Source of the DNA: Nymphaea colorata
Taxonomy: Eukaryota > Streptophyta > Magnoliopsida > Nymphaeales > Nymphaeaceae
Assembly (NCBI RefSeq): GCF_008831285.2
Contig: NC_045143.1
Span: 17,757,655 to 17,821,654 of the forward strand
Direction: 5' to 3'
DNA: 64,000 nucleotides
The notes under the pieces were generated by a model, which saw only the letters and a program-made list of their open reading frames with translations, had not been told where the DNA came from and did no database searches. The translations under genes and the position numbers were made by a program. Every line of letters starts with the position of its first letter. The stretch's first letter is position 1. Shown here piece by piece: positions 11,762 through 22,900 of this stretch.

Positions 11762-12197
11762 TTTGTGCATGCGCTCTGGATCATCATGTTGCTGGGATTA
11801 CCCTGTGAGCACTACAACCGACAGAAGTTTCACGTTGGATTAAACTTTGGAGCTAGGCTTTTCGCTCATATTTGCCAGTACTTTGACAGTAGTCCAGTAT
11901 ATAAGCAATGGATAAAGGAGAATAAAGAGAACCATACCTTCGAATTAACCTTTGGAGCTAGGTTTGCTTTCTTTTAATTTTAATCTTCATCTTAGGCCCC
12001 ATTGCATTAGAGCCAAGAGTTTGTGCATGCGCTCTGGATCTTCATGTCGCTGGGCTTACCGCGTGAACAGTAAAACCAACAGAAGTTTTACGTTGGATTA
12101 ACCTTTGGAGCTAGGTTTTTTGCTCATATTTGCCAATACTTTGACACTAGTTCAGTATATAAGCAACGGATCAAGGAGAATAAAGAGAACCATACCT
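11762..12197 (+). repeat. Direct repeat, two ~178-bp units about 260 bp apart
   Basis: 11762-11940 and 12022-12197 align along their length. Both begin with tttgtgcatgcgctctggat, pass through ggattaa..ctttggagctagg, and end with gagaataaagagaaccatacctt. Differences are scattered substitutions. A remnant of a third unit (ttcgaattaacctttggagctagg) lies between them at 11940-11962. I recognise no coding function. Confidence 0.8.
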
Positions 12198-14460
12198 TAT
12201 AAACCATAACTTAGAACCTAAAGGCTGATGTCATGTCCTCTTAGCTTTATTTTAGTATATAGGCATATCTGTATATGGAACTACTTTTGATCATCTTAAA
12301 CCTAACTTAATTTAGGAACTCCAAACTTTTTTCAAGAAAATAATGCATAGCAGTTCTTTTTAGGAAATATTGTTTGTATATTAATGTTCTGTATATATAT
12401 ACATACATTGTTTGTAATACACATGTATTTTTCTTGGGCATGCCCTAACAAAGAAATGACCAAAATCTTCTCATTACTGTTATAAAGTCTTTTCAAGTTT
12501 AAGCTATTTGTCCTTGACATTTGATTAAAATGAATATCTCCATTTACTTGGCTCAACAAGGTTTATCCTCTTCTTAGTCCAGCCTTTTTATTTCAGTCAC
12601 TATGGTTTAGACCCCTCCCAAAGGTCACATCATCCATAACATTCTTTGTGGAGACCCTAAAACCTGCTTCATTCTATCTGAAACCATAATCTTTCAATGA
12701 TACATTGATTGGCTACCTTATACCCATGTGTTTCCAGTCTAGCTTAAGAGTTGTGGGATCGAAGCAATAGCACAATTGGCATGTCACATTGTGAATGACA
12801 ACCTCATATATGCCACCTCTGAAAATGGAACCTATTAACCAACACTTTTTGGTTTTACTGGAGAGAATTTACTGTCAACCTGGATGAATTTTTAATTACT
12901 GTGGACCTACCTGAGCCAGTAGGCCATTCTAAAGGCTCAAGTGGCAAACAATTTATAGTCAATGACAACGACTACAATTGGAAGGAGATTCTATTCAAGT
13001 TAGCCGAGGTAAAAAATTGGACTATCACAAAAGAAGTAAATGGTCAGTTCATCAATCTAGTACTTTTCTACATCATATTCACAAAAACAAGGGCATAAAT
13101 GAAGACTCTATCCAAAAAAAGCCCAAGGTAGAACTAAGCGAGTCATGTGATTTATACTACTGGCTTAATTTTCTTCGCAAATGGATAAGGTACGATTGAT
13201 GTTCAGATTGTAAAGTTTTTTAGAATGTGAGACATTATCAAAGAAAAAGGTTGTCAATAGTACTGACTGCCTTTGCCTTTTTATAAAAAGGTTTGACTCA
13301 ATTCACAGTGCAAGACACACTCATCGTTCAATATTACACTTGAGTATTGGAGCAATAGTTCTATAAACATGTTATTCATGAAGGAAGTGGTTTAAGAACC
13401 ACAACATCAATTTTGTGCTACAGGCCAATGATTGATGAAATAAAAGAACATGTCATGTGAGACTATTTCAATCGGGATGAAAGAAAGGTTCAGTACCCCT
13501 TTGCAAGAAGTACAGATCTGATTCTATTGAGACCCTCTTTCTCTGTTGATTATCATTCATAGAGGTGCATTTGACAATTCACTCAAAGGATTCTCAAGAT
13601 ATGGAGTCATACCATGACACGATCTTAGCTTCGGAAGATGGTTTGGGATGCATAACATAATCTTGCTTATCTAATCTTCATTAGGAAATGCATTGTACTT
13701 TTATTACAGTCCATGTATTAACATTGGATATGCTTAACGGTGGAAGTCTATTTGACCACCTCCTTATTGTTCTTAGACTTTTACATGGATGTATTGTTTT
13801 TACAAGGCAATGTCAATTTAAATTTTTTGTCTTTTGATATGATGTTTCTCAAATCTATTCCTATTCTACCATATCTGCTTCTCTTAGAAAAATATTGAAA
13901 AAGTCAACATTTGTAGTATGGTGCATACAAGAATGCAAAATCCAACTCCATAATATGACTATCTACAAATTTGACAACTGCAATCAGACCTTGAAAGCAA
14001 GAATTTACTTGGACTTGTCAATCAATTACACTCTACATTTTGTCCTTGTCTGTATGGTTAATGTACCACCAACAATCTACTACTCAGTAAACCATAGGTC
14101 CATAAAGCCAATGTTGTTCCCTCTACCTTAACTTATGATACATAGGCTGGCATGTATAATCCAAGTTCACAGTATTCATCAGAAAGATGAGATGGACCTG
14201 AACAAGAGCTAAAATGGCTCAAATTGCAAGATCATATAGAACAGGTCAACTCAGTTGTACAATGGTGTGGACCAGCTTACTCCAAGATTGGAGGCAGGAT
14301 CAATAACCAAGACATCAAGAGTCACCCTCTCTATGATCAAAGTTTTCGTAGATAAAGAAGAAATTTCACTTACTCCTCAAGCATGGCTATAATCCATACA
14401 AAGGTTTGAGGCCAAAGTAAAATGGACAAATGAAACCATTGACCACGCTAAGCCAAAGCA
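12198..14460. other. Spacer, no recognisable gene
   Basis: There are scattered short frames. The stretch at 12840-13100 reads openly (GKQFIVNDNDYNWKEILFKL) but matches nothing I know. It may be decayed transposon coding sequence. No terminal repeats were found. Confidence 0.45.
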
Positions 14461-14499
14461 CTAAACCTCTATTCTAAATCCAAAATCCAAATCTATGCT

Positions 14500-17400
14500 T
14501 AGAATTCAGATCAAAATCTATCTTCACCTCCTCCTCCAAGTTTTGCACCACCTGTGCATTGGATTAGGCCTGAGATTCTTGTGTGGACCAACACCAGGTG
14601 GGTCGGACTCAACCAGCTAGTTGATCTAAGTGCCTCAAGGACTCTATGAAGGGCATGGCCCTCTCTAGATCCAAATTGCAAAACTGGCTGCTGGGCATTG
14701 TTTGTCAAGTCGCATGTAACATATCCTCCCTCCTTAGAACAAGCTTGTCCCAAAGCTCGAAGATGGAGGTACTGCTGCCCAAAACTCCTACTAGCACTCC
14801 CAAGGGAAATGATCATCGCTATTATCTCATCAACCAATACTTCATTGAACCAAGTGTATTGCTAGAAGATGTGATGTGTGCGAACAATCTGTCGTGGCTG
14901 CGATCCATCCTCGGGCTGCAAAGGTACCTCAGACTGAGGGTCTCCCACATACAGCTTCAGCCAGGTGACGTCAAAGAACAGATGCGCCACAGCTTGGAGA
15001 GTTATAGCTAGCTAGCAGGCAGCCTTGCCGACCCTCTCAATCACCTTGTAGAGTCCGTAGTAGTGTAGAAGGAGCTTCAAATATGGCTGGCCAAAGAGAG
15101 TGCACTTCTTGCGTGGATGTCTCTTGAGCCACACTCAATCATCCATGGCAAACTTTTGATCCTTGTGCCCTTGTTGTAGTGATGTTTCTTTGTATCTTGT
15201 GAAGACTTGATATTGAAGCGAAGGAGCTTGATGAGGTCATCTCGGGTGTGAAGTTGTCACTAGATCTCCAAATCTTGTACCGTACTAAGCTCAAATGTCA
15301 CCATAGATGGAAGACGAATGCCATGCACAACCTCTTGAGGAGTCATCTTTATGGTGGAATGTGGTGAGGTGTAGTAGCTCCGCTCACACCACACAAAATG
15401 TCAGACCCAAGTGTTGGGCTGCTACCCAATGCATGCTCGTAAGTATGTCTCTATCATCTAACTGGTCAATTTATCATCTAACTGGTCACTTTAGTCTGAC
15501 CATAGGTCTACGACTAGTGTGTCTTGTTGTAATTGATCTGAACTCCGGGCATCCTCACATGCTCTCTCCAAAGAGTGTTGATGAAGACAGAGTTCTGGTC
15601 GCACACTATAATGCAAAGCAGCCCGTAAAGCTACCCAAATGCCATGGATATATATTGGCTACAAGAAGCATAACGTATTTTTTATAAAGTGGAACAAAGT
15701 GGGCATGCTTCTTCAAACAATCCACCACAACTAGCATCCTATTGCCTCGAACCATGGCATCATCTTTATGAAGTTCATCGTAACATTGGTTCAAAGGCTA
15801 AGTCGACACAATCAAAGGAGACATGGCTGGTCGGGTGTTTGACGTCGTAGTTTTGCTACTGGAAAGTCACTCACTCTCAGACGAAGTGCTGATCATCAGC
15901 ACACTTTCCTTCCCACCAAAACTAAGAATGAAGGTGCCGGAGGGTCATGGAGGTCATGACCCCTTCAGCACCACGACATGGTCGCACTTGCACAAAAGCC
16001 CAAGTATAGAATGGTAGGTAGTCTGGGTGCTGTTCTACAGAAGACAGTAGATGCCTCAAGGTGTCATCGACCATCTACTCTTGTCCAAGCATGTCTCATA
16101 TGTCTGGCTGTAAGACAAACAAGGTGATAAAGTTCTCTCTAAGCTGGGAAAAGACATCGCCTGCAGTGTTGTCTAGCCTCTTGCAGTACTCAATCACAAA
16201 GTCATATTCCAATAACTTTGCGATCCATTGTTGTTGTGTTGCAATGAAGATCTTTTGTTGGAGAAGGTACTTAAGGCATGTGTAGTCAGTGCACACTTTC
16301 GATCAAGTATGACCTCCACTTCTCTAAAGCAAAAACAATTGCCAACATCTCCTTCTGATAGGTAGGGAATGGCTTAAGCGCCCTTGCACATGTAGCTAAT
16401 AGAGTGTCCGAGCTTGGAGAGGATAGCCCCTACGCCTACAACATGGGCATTGGTCTCCACAATGACCTATTGGCTGAAGTCTGGCAATTTTAGCATAGGT
16501 GCGTAGATCAAAGCACTCGAAAGATGCGGTAGCCTCGTCCAACCAAGAAAAGCCTCCCTTACAAGCTGCTCAATGATGTTGTATTCTTGTGTAAACCAGC
16601 AACAGTACCCAATCAAGCCAAGGAAGCTACGCAAGGCTCTAGCGTCCCTTGGTCGTGGCCATGCCTCCAAAGGTGCTAGCTTCTCTATCCAGCCGACCAA
16701 AAACTTACTCACCTTGGCATAGAGTTGGTGGTCGTGCAAGATGCCAAGGACAACATGCAAGTCATGCGCATGCTCCTCCAAGAATGGGTTGTACACCAAT
16801 ATATCATAAAAAAAACGAGCACAAACCTCCTCATGAGTGCTTGAAAGCTTTCATTCATGCTGCACTAAAAAAGTGGCTGGTAAAGCCATGACTAGGACTT
16901 GAAGCGACTATTATGAGTCCAGAAAGTTGTTTTCTTTATGTCATCTTTGGCCATCTGAATTTAGTAGTACCCAGTACAAAGATCAGTCTTGAAGAAGTAG
17001 GCTCCGCTAATAAGATCGTCAACAGCTCATTGATGATGGGAAATGGGTGCTTGTTCTTGACAGTCATCTCATTCAATGCTCGATAGTCTATGCAAAAGCA
17101 CCACGCCCAGTCCTTCTTCTTCCCCAAGAGCACAGGTGAAGGCACTCAGTCGGCAAGGCCTATAGGTTGGAAGGTGCACATAAAGTTTAATTTCCTCTTC
17201 TGCTATAATAGTCAATTCGAAGTAGTCAAGCACTATTTACGAGCGATGGTCCTACACCTCCATGCAAATGTCTTGGTGAAGTCCTCCAAGGTACATCATC
17301 ATGAAGGCTAACTCTGGATAGTCATGGATGCGACAAGGTAGCCACTCAAACAGAGCTCGCTAGTTATTAAGTTGCTGGTTTGCCCTAGTTCTTTGAGATC

Positions 17401-18174
17401 GATGTCATGGGAGGTGCAGATGGATTGGTTGAATCTCTTAGTGGCAGCATCACAAAATCTATCCATGTAAGCTGTAGGTGTTTGTCGACCAGCCATGTCC
17501 ATGGCTTCACCCACAAGGTTGAGCAAACAAAGGCAGATCCATTGGTGCGATGGAATCGGTTGGCAAGTAAAGTATTGGTGTACCTAAAAGAGTCAATGCT
17601 TCAGGTCCTTGTCCATGAACTTGGGGAAGTTGGGCATGCCCTGCTGCTCACACCCACGAAGCTTCTCACATAGACCCTAGAAATCCATGTCGATGATGAA
17701 GGTAGTTTCAGCGGCTTCCTAGGTATAATGATGTGGTGGAGAGGGGTACTGTCCTCAGCTTGGGTTGTGACCAGCATGCCACAGGTCTGCTCCATAGCTA
17801 TGGGCGGACTGGTCATCTCGTGGCCAGCGATCTCAGTCGAGACCCTAGCTGAACTCCGCATGGCAGCTGGTCTCCAAGATGCCAGAGCCCTAGGATCTAT
17901 GGTGCGGTTGTTCATCCCAGAACTGGTCGTGGCGGTCCTATTGGTGCTCAGCTCAGCATTATCCCTCTCAGATCTCTTTGAGATTGGCGTCCAACATCAC
18001 CATCCGAGCCTTGCAGTCCTCCATGCAAAGGCTAAACTGGGAATACATGGCCCGTGCATCTCCCGCATAGCCTGGTTCATCTTCTTCATGCAGATGTCGA
18101 GGGTGGACTGCTCTACATGTGCAGGGGTGAAAGCGACGTACTTGTGTTTGTCCCTGTTGGCTTTGATACCAAAT
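14500..18174 (-). mobile_element. Decayed Ty3/Gypsy retrotransposon (internal region)
   Basis: Minus-strand order: a primer-binding site at 18159-18172 (reads TTGGTATCAAAGCC); gag-like sequence at about 17300-18150; reverse transcriptase at 16930-17150 (PSPVLLGKKKDWAWCFCIDYRALNE, then KNKHPFPIINELL). RT/RNase H follows at 16090-16800 (LHDHQLYAKVSKF, RSFLGLIGYC, LKYLLQQKIF, QQQWIAKLLEYDFVIEY), then integrase traces at 15300-15800 (VVDCLKKHAHFVPL) and a C-terminal tail at 14510-14840. Stops and frame changes occur throughout. The pol order, with integrase after RNase H, is that of Gypsy. No 3' LTR was found on the left, so that end is lost or too diverged to see. It cannot be autonomous. Confidence 0.85.
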
Positions 18175-18500
18175 TGTTAGTGTCTTTTGGCCAGGATCTA
18201 ATCATCGAAGTGGGATAGGGTCGGAGAGGAGATTAGCATCGGAACTAGGGAAGAGTTAGGAAAAAACTCTTCGCTAGACCTTGGCCGGGCTGGGCTGAGA
18301 CTTGAGTGCACCAGCAACACCGGTGTCTCTCTCGGACAAGTCTGATAGGGATTGGGATGCCAAAACACTCGGCTGCTCCCAGCAGTCCAATGACAGCGGC
18401 TGGCGCCCAGCAGTGGCTAGTCAATAGTGCTGCACGTAACACTTGCCTATTGCCTACTGCAGAACACTCGACTTCCTCTCGCTCATGTTAATAGTCCATC
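18175..18500 (-). mobile_element. Probable 5' LTR of the Gypsy element (end uncertain)
   Basis: It sits directly outside the primer-binding site and begins TGTTAGTG on the plus strand, as expected for the inner end of an LTR in minus orientation. The outer boundary cannot be placed because no second LTR copy was found. Confidence 0.4.
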
Positions 18501-19170
18501 CCTAGTATGGCATGCCGTGTTCCACTCATCTCCCAATGGATATGATACTTTTCAGATTGGGTAATATGAATTTTTGACTAGAACCTCTTCCATCATAATA
18601 CAACGACATGACAGTCTAGTTACTTTACCAGAAAGAATGTCAAAATACTCCTTTAGTATCATCGTAGAAGCCAAGGGTAGTTTCTTGTCATTCAATTTGC
18701 ATCTTGTATTTCATCAAAAGGCAGACAATCTCATCCTTGGGCAAGGACAAACCAATCCATGTTTTGGGCAGAAAGATGTGTTTCATGCGTGGATGATTAT
18801 TATAAGAGATTCCCAACATATCATCAGATTCCAGTCCTTTAAAAGCAAATAGACGCTTTTCTAAATCCAAAAAACATATGGGATTCTAGGATGAGGCAAA
18901 GACTGCATACCTCTTTTGGTTGGTCTACACCAACCTGCCTATTGCTCGGCTAGTTTTGACGGCCAGTTTTGATGAGTGGTGGGCTGGCTACAAGTACAAG
19001 CAGCTGTTGGGTTTTATCATTGGGGATGAGACCAATTTTTGTCACCTCGTCATCAACTCGTATTTCATGAGCCATGGACTGCAGCGGGTGGTAAGAAGAT
19101 TGTAACCTCTCGTCCTCCTTTTTTTTTTTTTGTGGTCCTACTGTTAACCCATTTCAGTTTTACCTTTACC
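18501..19170. other. Spacer, no recognisable gene
   Basis: Two open stretches (18574-18852 and 18920-19105) match nothing I know. A T run is at about 19122-19132. P450 promoter homology starts at about 19171. Confidence 0.45.
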
Positions 19171-19906
19171 GGCCGCTTAGCCAAGTGTTCCTGAAAACCA
19201 GTTTGTGAATGGTATTGGAAGTGAATTGATCAATTCTCCATTTCAGAAAAGAAAGAAAAGATATTTATAATACTTTACAGAAATAGATAAATGAATAATT
19301 AAATGTAATATAATTAAAAATAATAAAATTTTAAAATATTAAAAATTTGTTTAAAAACTTTGCACATGCCAAACTTGAATCTGTTTGAAATTGAATCCGC
19401 TTGTCATTCATTTGATTCTGTTTGAAATTGAATCCGCTTGTCATTCATTTGATTCTCTGAGGGCTCTGTAGGCAGGGGTAAAACATTCATGATAAGAGGA
19501 GAGGGACAAACCCAAAAAACGTGACATGCATGACGTGCTTGAATGATTGGGGCCGACCAAATGGTCCACTCTTCCATACTTGTCTTTTTCTTGGGGGTAA
19601 AAAAAAAAAAAAGATTGGGAGGATTTGAGAGTTCTTTTTCACAAACTGTGACTTCTCTGCCCCTTTGTTCCTGTTCTAATATCGTTCTAACATGTGTCCT
19701 CCACCAAAAATATGTGGCTGTCCATATTGGTTGGTGGGCTGTGGGACCCTTTTTCTCTAACACGTGACGTATATGTTTGGACTTTGGAGCCGACCGATCT
19801 TAATACTTATTAGGATTCCGATGGTAGCAAGACTTTGCCCCTAGATCTTCTCGTGATCGTCCGCACACACGAAGCCAGTTTCCGGAAAAAACACACAAGT
19901 GCTGCC
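19171..19906 (+). promoter_or_regulatory. Promoter and leader region of P450 copy B
   Basis: It is homologous to 5870-6797 upstream of copy A. A perfect CACGTG G-box lies at 19761-19766, overlapping TGACG (19765-19769), about 140 bases before the start codon; the equivalent in A is destroyed. The TATA-like position reads cttattagg rather than the tttataagg of A. A short upstream frame of seven codons (19821-19844) precedes the main start if transcription begins upstream of it. The 48-bp stretch gattctgtttgaaattgaat to tcattcattt is partly repeated at 19377-19450. Confidence 0.55.
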
Positions 19907-22900
19907 ATGGAAATAGCTTATTCCTTCTGCAACTGGTCTATCATTGTCTCTTTCATCTTCGTCATTATCATTTTTTTCCGGTTCTTGTCCAATCGATCCA
20001 CCTTCAGACTCCCACCTTCTCCACCCTCTCTCCCGATCTTGGGCCACGCTCACCTCTTACTCGGCAGCACCCCTCACTCTGCATTGCAAAAGCTTAGCAT
20101 TCGATACGGCCCACTCCTGTATCTCCGAATCGGCTCTGTGCCCGTAATTGTCGCTTCCTCGCCGTCGCATGCCAGAGAATTCCTCAATGTCCATGGATCG
20201 TCCTTCTCCTCTCGTCCCGGCATCACCCTATTGGACACTCTGTGGTACGGCCGTAACAACTTTGCATTTGCACCTTTGGGGCCGTTATGGAAAACAATGA
20301 GGAAAACATGCGTGGTGGAGCTCCTTGGCGGCCGGTCGCTCCGACGCTTCAGCTTCATTCGGCAGCAGGAGATCGGCTGCTTCTTACGGGCCATGATGGC
20401 GAGCGCTGGTGAGCCGGTGGACGTGTCGGCGAAGTTTGGTGAACTAACTGGCAACATCTTGGTGAGGATGGCGACGGGGAAGAGGATAGAGAAGGCATCA
20501 CGAGTGCTGGATTTGATGCATGAGGCATCTGAGATAGGCGGCCAGTTCTATCTTGGTGATTACTTCAAGTTTATGAGCAGGTGGGATGTGCAGGGATACA
20601 AGAAAAAGTGCAGAGATATTTATGAAAGACTCGATGGTCTTATGGAAGAGGTGGTGAAGGAGCACCAAGGCAGGAGAATGGAGAAGACGGAGGAGGATAA
20701 AGATATCATCGATGTTCTTCTGGAGAGCATGAAAGAAGACAAGGACGAGGGAGGGATCACCAAGGAGAATATCAAGTCCCTTATTTTGGTAAGAAACATG
20801 CACCAGTTCTCACCCATGCCTCCTCATTATGCTGCAGGCCTAAAAGTTACAGTTTTCATTTCATTATATACAACATAGTTAGTGTTATAACCATAGACGT
20901 ACAAAACGTTTTTTTTTTTTGGGAAAACACATATAAGAGGAGAGAAATAAGTCTGTCGTTTAAAGCTTTTAAAAGACGTTGCTTTTTACGAAAAATTTTA
21001 GGTCTTTTTTTAAAAATTTAAATGTCAACCTACTTGTTTTCATTTTTTTAATTTTTATTTATTTTTTCTCTAATTTGAAGGTCTTTTTTTATTTTGTCTT
21101 TTTCATCATTTTTCATGTTTTTTTTCAAGCTCATCTTATTGTACATGGAAACATTTTTTTTTACTATGGTTCCAGCATTGATTGTTATAGAATCAATCAA
21201 ATGTTACAACCACATCGTGACTAATTTTTCCCAAAAAAGGTTAAACATTACTGCAATCTTTTTCGTACATTGCATTTGTCGTTTAATAGACAGGTTTTGC
21301 AGTTGGTGCCAGCGAATATGTACCTTGGGCAATAAAAAGTTCATGAAAGTCTGAATCCTTAAACTCTATAACATTTTGTAGGGATTTTATGAGTAAACTC
21401 GCTAAGTACATTCGTCAACTTTTAAGACTTAGTGCAATCATTTTTGTTCTACCAACTTTCATAATTTTCTTTTTCAGTCGATCGCATGTGTACTAATTAG
21501 CTAGATAATGTCGACCCTCACATTGTCTTTATTTTCGGGTGAGCAAGGGGTATTAATCCCACCGCCCGAAAAAGGCCCGAAGGCCCCCCCATTCCCCCTG
21601 CCTCCGGGGTCCTGAGCTGCGTCGGTGTCGGCGATAGCAACGGTGCACCCTTCATCTTAGATGCCGCGCCCTACCGCCTTAAGACACAGGAACATAACGC
21701 CCACGGGAATCGAACTAGAGACCTGCCTTAGTACAGGCCCCTAGCTCAACCAGCTACGCTATGCCCCTTGAGGCCACATTGTCTTTATTTACTTTGTTCG
21801 TTTAGAAATCTATTTCTTCAGATTTGAACTATAATGTAGCAAGCTGGTTTTTGCCGAGATCCCAAATAATGGTTGAAATTGTGTAGATACCAAACCATTT
21901 TTCTTTACGTAATTTTTTTTTTCTTTATTCAATTTCTGTTAGCTAAAAGGAACATAAGGTTCCATTCCATGGGACCTAATCAAGTCATTTTTGAATGGGC
22001 ACCAATCGTTGTCCTTCATTTGATTATACTAAAATACTCTTTCTAGAAGTTCTTTTGCCGGCATACATCACTACTTCATGAGTTCAAATTTTATCTGACT
22101 TTGGAGATGTAAATGACCAGTATGACATTCTCATGCTAGGAATTGAAAGGAAGACCGACTGCATGCTTTTGAAGGTTTGTTCATGTATAAATATGTCTCC
22201 ATTGAGAAAAATAAAATTTACCAATATAAAAAGGAATATGGTAATGGGTACCCGCTTGCTTTCAACAACTCCTTGATGTCCAATGATGGTCGCCGTCCTC
22301 ACCCTTAGCGGACGGCAAGGGTTCTGTAATGGACCCTCCTCGTTCATTGAGGAGCGCCATCTCTCCCTCACCACCAATCGAGGGTTTCTTATTTTTTTGT
22401 TTTTTTATTTAAATATTTAAAAAATGAATTGAATATTTTTTTTATTGCTGGAGAAAAGCTGAAGCTCGGACCCAACCCCTCATCCATAACAACTCTATTT
22501 CTTACTTTAATACTTTATATGAAGGAACCCTTGTTTGAGAATTACATACAAAAGTTGAGGGTCGCCTTTTTGATGATCACTTTTAAAATTGGCAGTTATA
22601 TTTGATGTTTGCCCCCTTTGCTTGCCTCCTATTAATTTGTAGTTTTTTTAATAATAAAATGTCATATCGAATCTTGCATGGCTAAATCCATGCTGGTTTC
22701 GTTTTTTGATATAGATCTTATTGTTATATTGTGTCCAAATATATTTCGGGCCTGGATGTGATTTCTGTCGAATTCATTTAGCTTCTGATTTTATATCTAG
22801 TTAATGTTTAAGATCCATGGGTTTCAATTCAGTTTGGATATATTTGAAATCCAGATCTGGACTATCTATTTCGGATAAGTTGGTTTGGGATCTAAATCCT

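Noticed and set aside
15307-18180. Several plus-strand frames of 80-150 codons
   Set aside because: They are antisense shadows of the Gypsy gag-pol on the minus strand.
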